From positions 1 to 6,828 of the forward strand of contig JAEZQS010000249.1 in the NCBI GenBank assembly GCA_023412995.1: 6,828 bases of DNA, in the 5' to 3' direction. Shown piece after piece: positions 5,374-6,828 of the stretch. A program made the position numbers and the translations under genes. The notes under the pieces were generated by a model that saw only the letters and a program-made list of their open reading frames with translations, was not told the origin of the DNA and ran no database searches. Source of the stretch: Pseudomonadota bacterium (GTDB lineage: Bacteria; Pseudomonadota; Gammaproteobacteria; Xanthomonadales; Rhodanobacteraceae). How positions within the stretch are numbered: position 1 is the first letter of the stretch; each line of letters starts with the position of its first letter.

Positions 5374-6648
5374 ATGGCGCTGATTGCCCTCGGAATCAAC
5401 CATCTCACCGCCCCCGTCGCCCTGCGCGAACGCGTCGCCTTTCCCGCCGGGGACACGCCACCGGCCCTGGCGCAGCTGACGTCGCAGGCGGGCGTGCGCG
5501 AGGCGGCGATCCTCTCCACCTGCAACCGCACGGAGCTCTACTGCACCGTCGATGCCGGTTGCGAAGACGTGCCCGGCGACTGGCTGCACCGCCACCAGGA
5601 CCTCGGCCAGGCGCACATGGACGAGTTCCTCTACCGCCACGACGGCGCCAATGCGGTGCGCCACCTCTTCCGCGTCGCTACGGGGCTGGATTCGATGGTG
5701 CTGGGCGAACCGCAGATCCTGGGGCAGGTGAAGGATGCCTACGCCATGGCGCGCGCCGCGCACACCCTGAAAGCACCGCTCGAGCGGCTGTTCCAGCACA
5801 CCTTCGCGGTAGCCAAGCGCGTGCGTTCGGAAACCCGCATCGGCGCCAACCCGGTGTCGGTGGCGTTCACCGCGGTGCGCCTGGCCGAACAGGTGTTTGC
5901 CGACCTCCGCGGCGCCTGCGTGCTGCTGGTCGGTGCCGGCGAGACGATCGAACTGGTCGGCCGCCACCTCACCGAGGCGCGCGTGCGGCGGCTGATCGTC
6001 GCCAATCGCACGCTGGAAAACGCCCAGGTGCTGGCCACCCGCTTCGGCGGCTACGCCGTCGCGCTCGGCGACCTCGACCGCCACCTCGCCGAGGCCGACA
6101 TCGTGATCGCCTCGACCGCCAGTCGGGATCCGGTGCTGGTGCGCCGGCAGGTGGAAGCGGCGATTGCCGCGCGCAAGCGCCGCCCGATGTTCCTGCTCGA
6201 CCTCGCCATGCCACGCGACATCGACCCGGCGGTCGCCAGCCTCGCCGACGTCTATCTCTACACCCTCGACGACCTGCGCGAGGCGATCGACGACAACCTG
6301 CGGTCGCGCCGCGAGGCCGCACGCGAGGCGGAGGCGATGATCGACCTTTCGGTCGAGCACTTCATGGACTGGTGGCGCTCGCTCGAACTGCACAACCCGG
6401 TGGCCGACCTGCGCCGGCAGGCCGAAGCCAGCCGCGACGCGGTGCTTTCGCGCGCGCAGGCACTGCTGGCCCACGGCAAGACGCCCGAGGAAGCCCTCGC
6501 CTACCTTGCCAACACCCTCACCAACAAGCTGCTGCACGCCCCCAGCGCCAACCTGCGCCACGCCGCCCTGCGCGGCGACGCCGAGCTGTTGCGCGCTGCC
6601 GAACGCCTGTTCGACCCGGCGCCCGGCGACGGCGACCGCGGCCACTAG
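5374..6648 (+). CDS. hemA: Glutamyl-tRNA reductase
   Basis: This enzyme reduces glutamyl-tRNA(Glu) with NADPH to glutamate-1-semialdehyde, the first committed step of tetrapyrrole (heme) synthesis by the C5 route, in the cytoplasm. The 424-residue protein starts MALIALGINHLTAPVALRER, the usual family N-terminus. It contains the catalytic cysteine in STCNRTELY (C50), the conserved HLFRVATGLDSMVLGEPQ segment (97-114) and GQVK (117-120), the NADPH-binding VLLVGAGETIELV (183-195) with VANRT (209-213), the LDLAMPRDIDP motif (275-285), and a helical C-terminal dimerisation region ending in LTNKLLHAPSANLR. Length is typical. The ATG at 5374 is set by homology: no in-frame ATG or GTG lies nearby upstream, and the preceding 20 bases are pyrimidine-rich with no Shine-Dalgarno match. 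It diverges from the TPR-lolB operon; prfA is the expected next gene. Confidence 0.97.
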   Translation: MALIALGINHLTAPVALRERVAFPAGDTPPALAQLTSQAGVREAAILSTCNRTELYCTVDAGCEDVPGDWLHRHQDLGQAHMDEFLYRHDGANAVRHLFRVATGLDSMVLGEPQILGQVKDAYAMARAAHTLKAPLERLFQHTFAVAKRVRSETRIGANPVSVAFTAVRLAEQVFADLRGACVLLVGAGETIELVGRHLTEARVRRLIVANRTLENAQVLATRFGGYAVALGDLDRHLAEADIVIASTASRDPVLVRRQVEAAIAARKRRPMFLLDLAMPRDIDPAVASLADVYLYTLDDLREAIDDNLRSRREAAREAEAMIDLSVEHFMDWWRSLELHNPVADLRRQAEASRDAVLSRAQALLAHGKTPEEALAYLANTLTNKLLHAPSANLRHAALRGDAELLRAAERLFDPAPGDGDRGH

Positions 6649-6659
6649 CCGTTCGCTGA

Positions 6660-6806
6660 TTAGGGAATAGGGAATAGGGAATGGGGAATAGCGCAAGCAG
6701 GAGCAGCACAGAAACGTTCCACCATTCCCCAGTCCCCCTTCCCAGTCCCCCTTCCCAGTCCCCCATCCCAGTCCCCCTTCCCTATTCCCTATTCCCTATT
6801 CCCTAA
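6660..6806. repeat. Inverted GGGAATA heptad repeats with 29-base arms, downstream of hemA
   Basis: The left arm (6660-6688) starts TTAGGGAATAGGGAATAGGG and continues for nine more bases. The right arm (6778-6806) is its reverse complement with one mismatch in 29 (6683 against 6783). Both arms are heptads, GGGAATA on the plus strand at left and CCCTATT at right. The 89 bases between hold about 40 of ordinary sequence and a 13-base tandem repeat. Twelve bases separate the hemA stop from the left arm. Similar short GGGAAT-type arrays are, from memory, common in intergenic DNA of Xanthomonadaceae; no transposase or target duplication is seen here. Confidence 0.85.
6730..6781 (+). repeat. Tandem repeat, four copies of a 13-base unit
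   Basis: The unit CAGTCCCCCTTCC occurs four times head to tail (6730, 6743, 6756, 6769). The only difference is T to A at 6765 in the third copy. It runs directly into the CCCTATT heptads of the right arm. Confidence 0.9.
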
Positions 6807-6813
6807 CCCCAAG

Positions 6814-6827
6814 TCCCTAGTCCCTAG
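6814..6827 (+). repeat. Two copies of TCCCTAG at the right edge
   Basis: TCCCTAG occurs at 6814-6820 and 6821-6827. It continues the C-rich heptad theme of the repeat block and suggests that the array extends past the end of the window. Confidence 0.6.
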
Positions 6828-6828
6828 C

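Noticed and set aside
5308..6696. 462-codon open frame on the minus strand
   Set aside because: It is antisense to hemA. Its first residues (RYSPFPIPYSL) are just the translated GGGAATA repeat, a common source of false hypothetical proteins.
6518..6766. 82-codon minus-strand frame with a hydrophobic LLLLALFPIPYSLF stretch
   Set aside because: It comes from the repeat block and the antisense of hemA; the apparent membrane segment is low-complexity repeat translation.
6660..6806. Telomere-like TTAGGG or a MITE with terminal inverted repeats
   Set aside because: The period is seven bases, not six, and this is a bacterial chromosome. No target-site duplication flanks the arms and the arms are simple repeats rather than transposase-binding ends.
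6730..6827. CRISPR array
   Set aside because: The units are 7 and 13 bases long and abut directly; there are no spacers of 25-40 bases and no cas genes.

Overview
This window is a high-GC (visually about two thirds G+C) chromosomal segment from a gammaproteobacterium. It most likely comes from the Xanthomonadaceae/Lysobacteraceae (Lysobacter, Luteimonas, Thermomonas or Xanthomonas type). The assignment rests on close resemblance of the HemA, Prs, LolB and L25 proteins to that family as I remember them, on the conserved gene order, and on the GGGAATA-type intergenic repeat. No database search was possible.

Layout. The minus strand carries, in transcription order, a TPR-repeat lipoprotein (5214 to 3472), lolB (3475 to 2873), ispE (2876 to 1965), tRNA-Gln(UUG) (1763 to 1689), prs (1592 to 624) and rplY, the long CTC-type L25 (536 to beyond the left edge). 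The first three genes overlap by four bases at each junction. hemA runs the other way (5374 to 6648) from a 159-base divergent spacer. This is the classic hemA / lolB-ispE-prs-rplY neighbourhood of gammaproteobacteria, with the TPR lipoprotein between hemA and lolB as in Pseudomonas. Past the edges one would expect pth on the left and prfA on the right.

Functions. The genes are housekeeping: outer-membrane lipoprotein insertion (LolB), a probable outer-membrane TPR scaffold lipoprotein, isoprenoid precursor synthesis (IspE), glutamine decoding (tRNA-Gln), PRPP supply (Prs), 5S rRNA binding in the ribosome (L25), and the first committed step of tetrapyrrole synthesis (HemA). They are linked by conserved synteny and probable co-transcription rather than by one pathway.

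Non-coding structure. No defence system, prophage, insertion sequence or CRISPR array is present, and I found no new biological system. The unexplained structure lies in the gaps. There is a dense hairpin cluster between ispE and tRNA-Gln (1773-1928), a 26-base near-perfect palindrome just after the tRNA (1657-1682), three hairpins before rplY (559-615), and a nested inverted repeat in the divergent promoter region (5259-5297). After hemA there is a low-complexity block of GGGAATA heptads in inverted orientation with a 13-base tandem repeat between the arms (6660-6827). Every gap between genes is shorter than about 210 bases.
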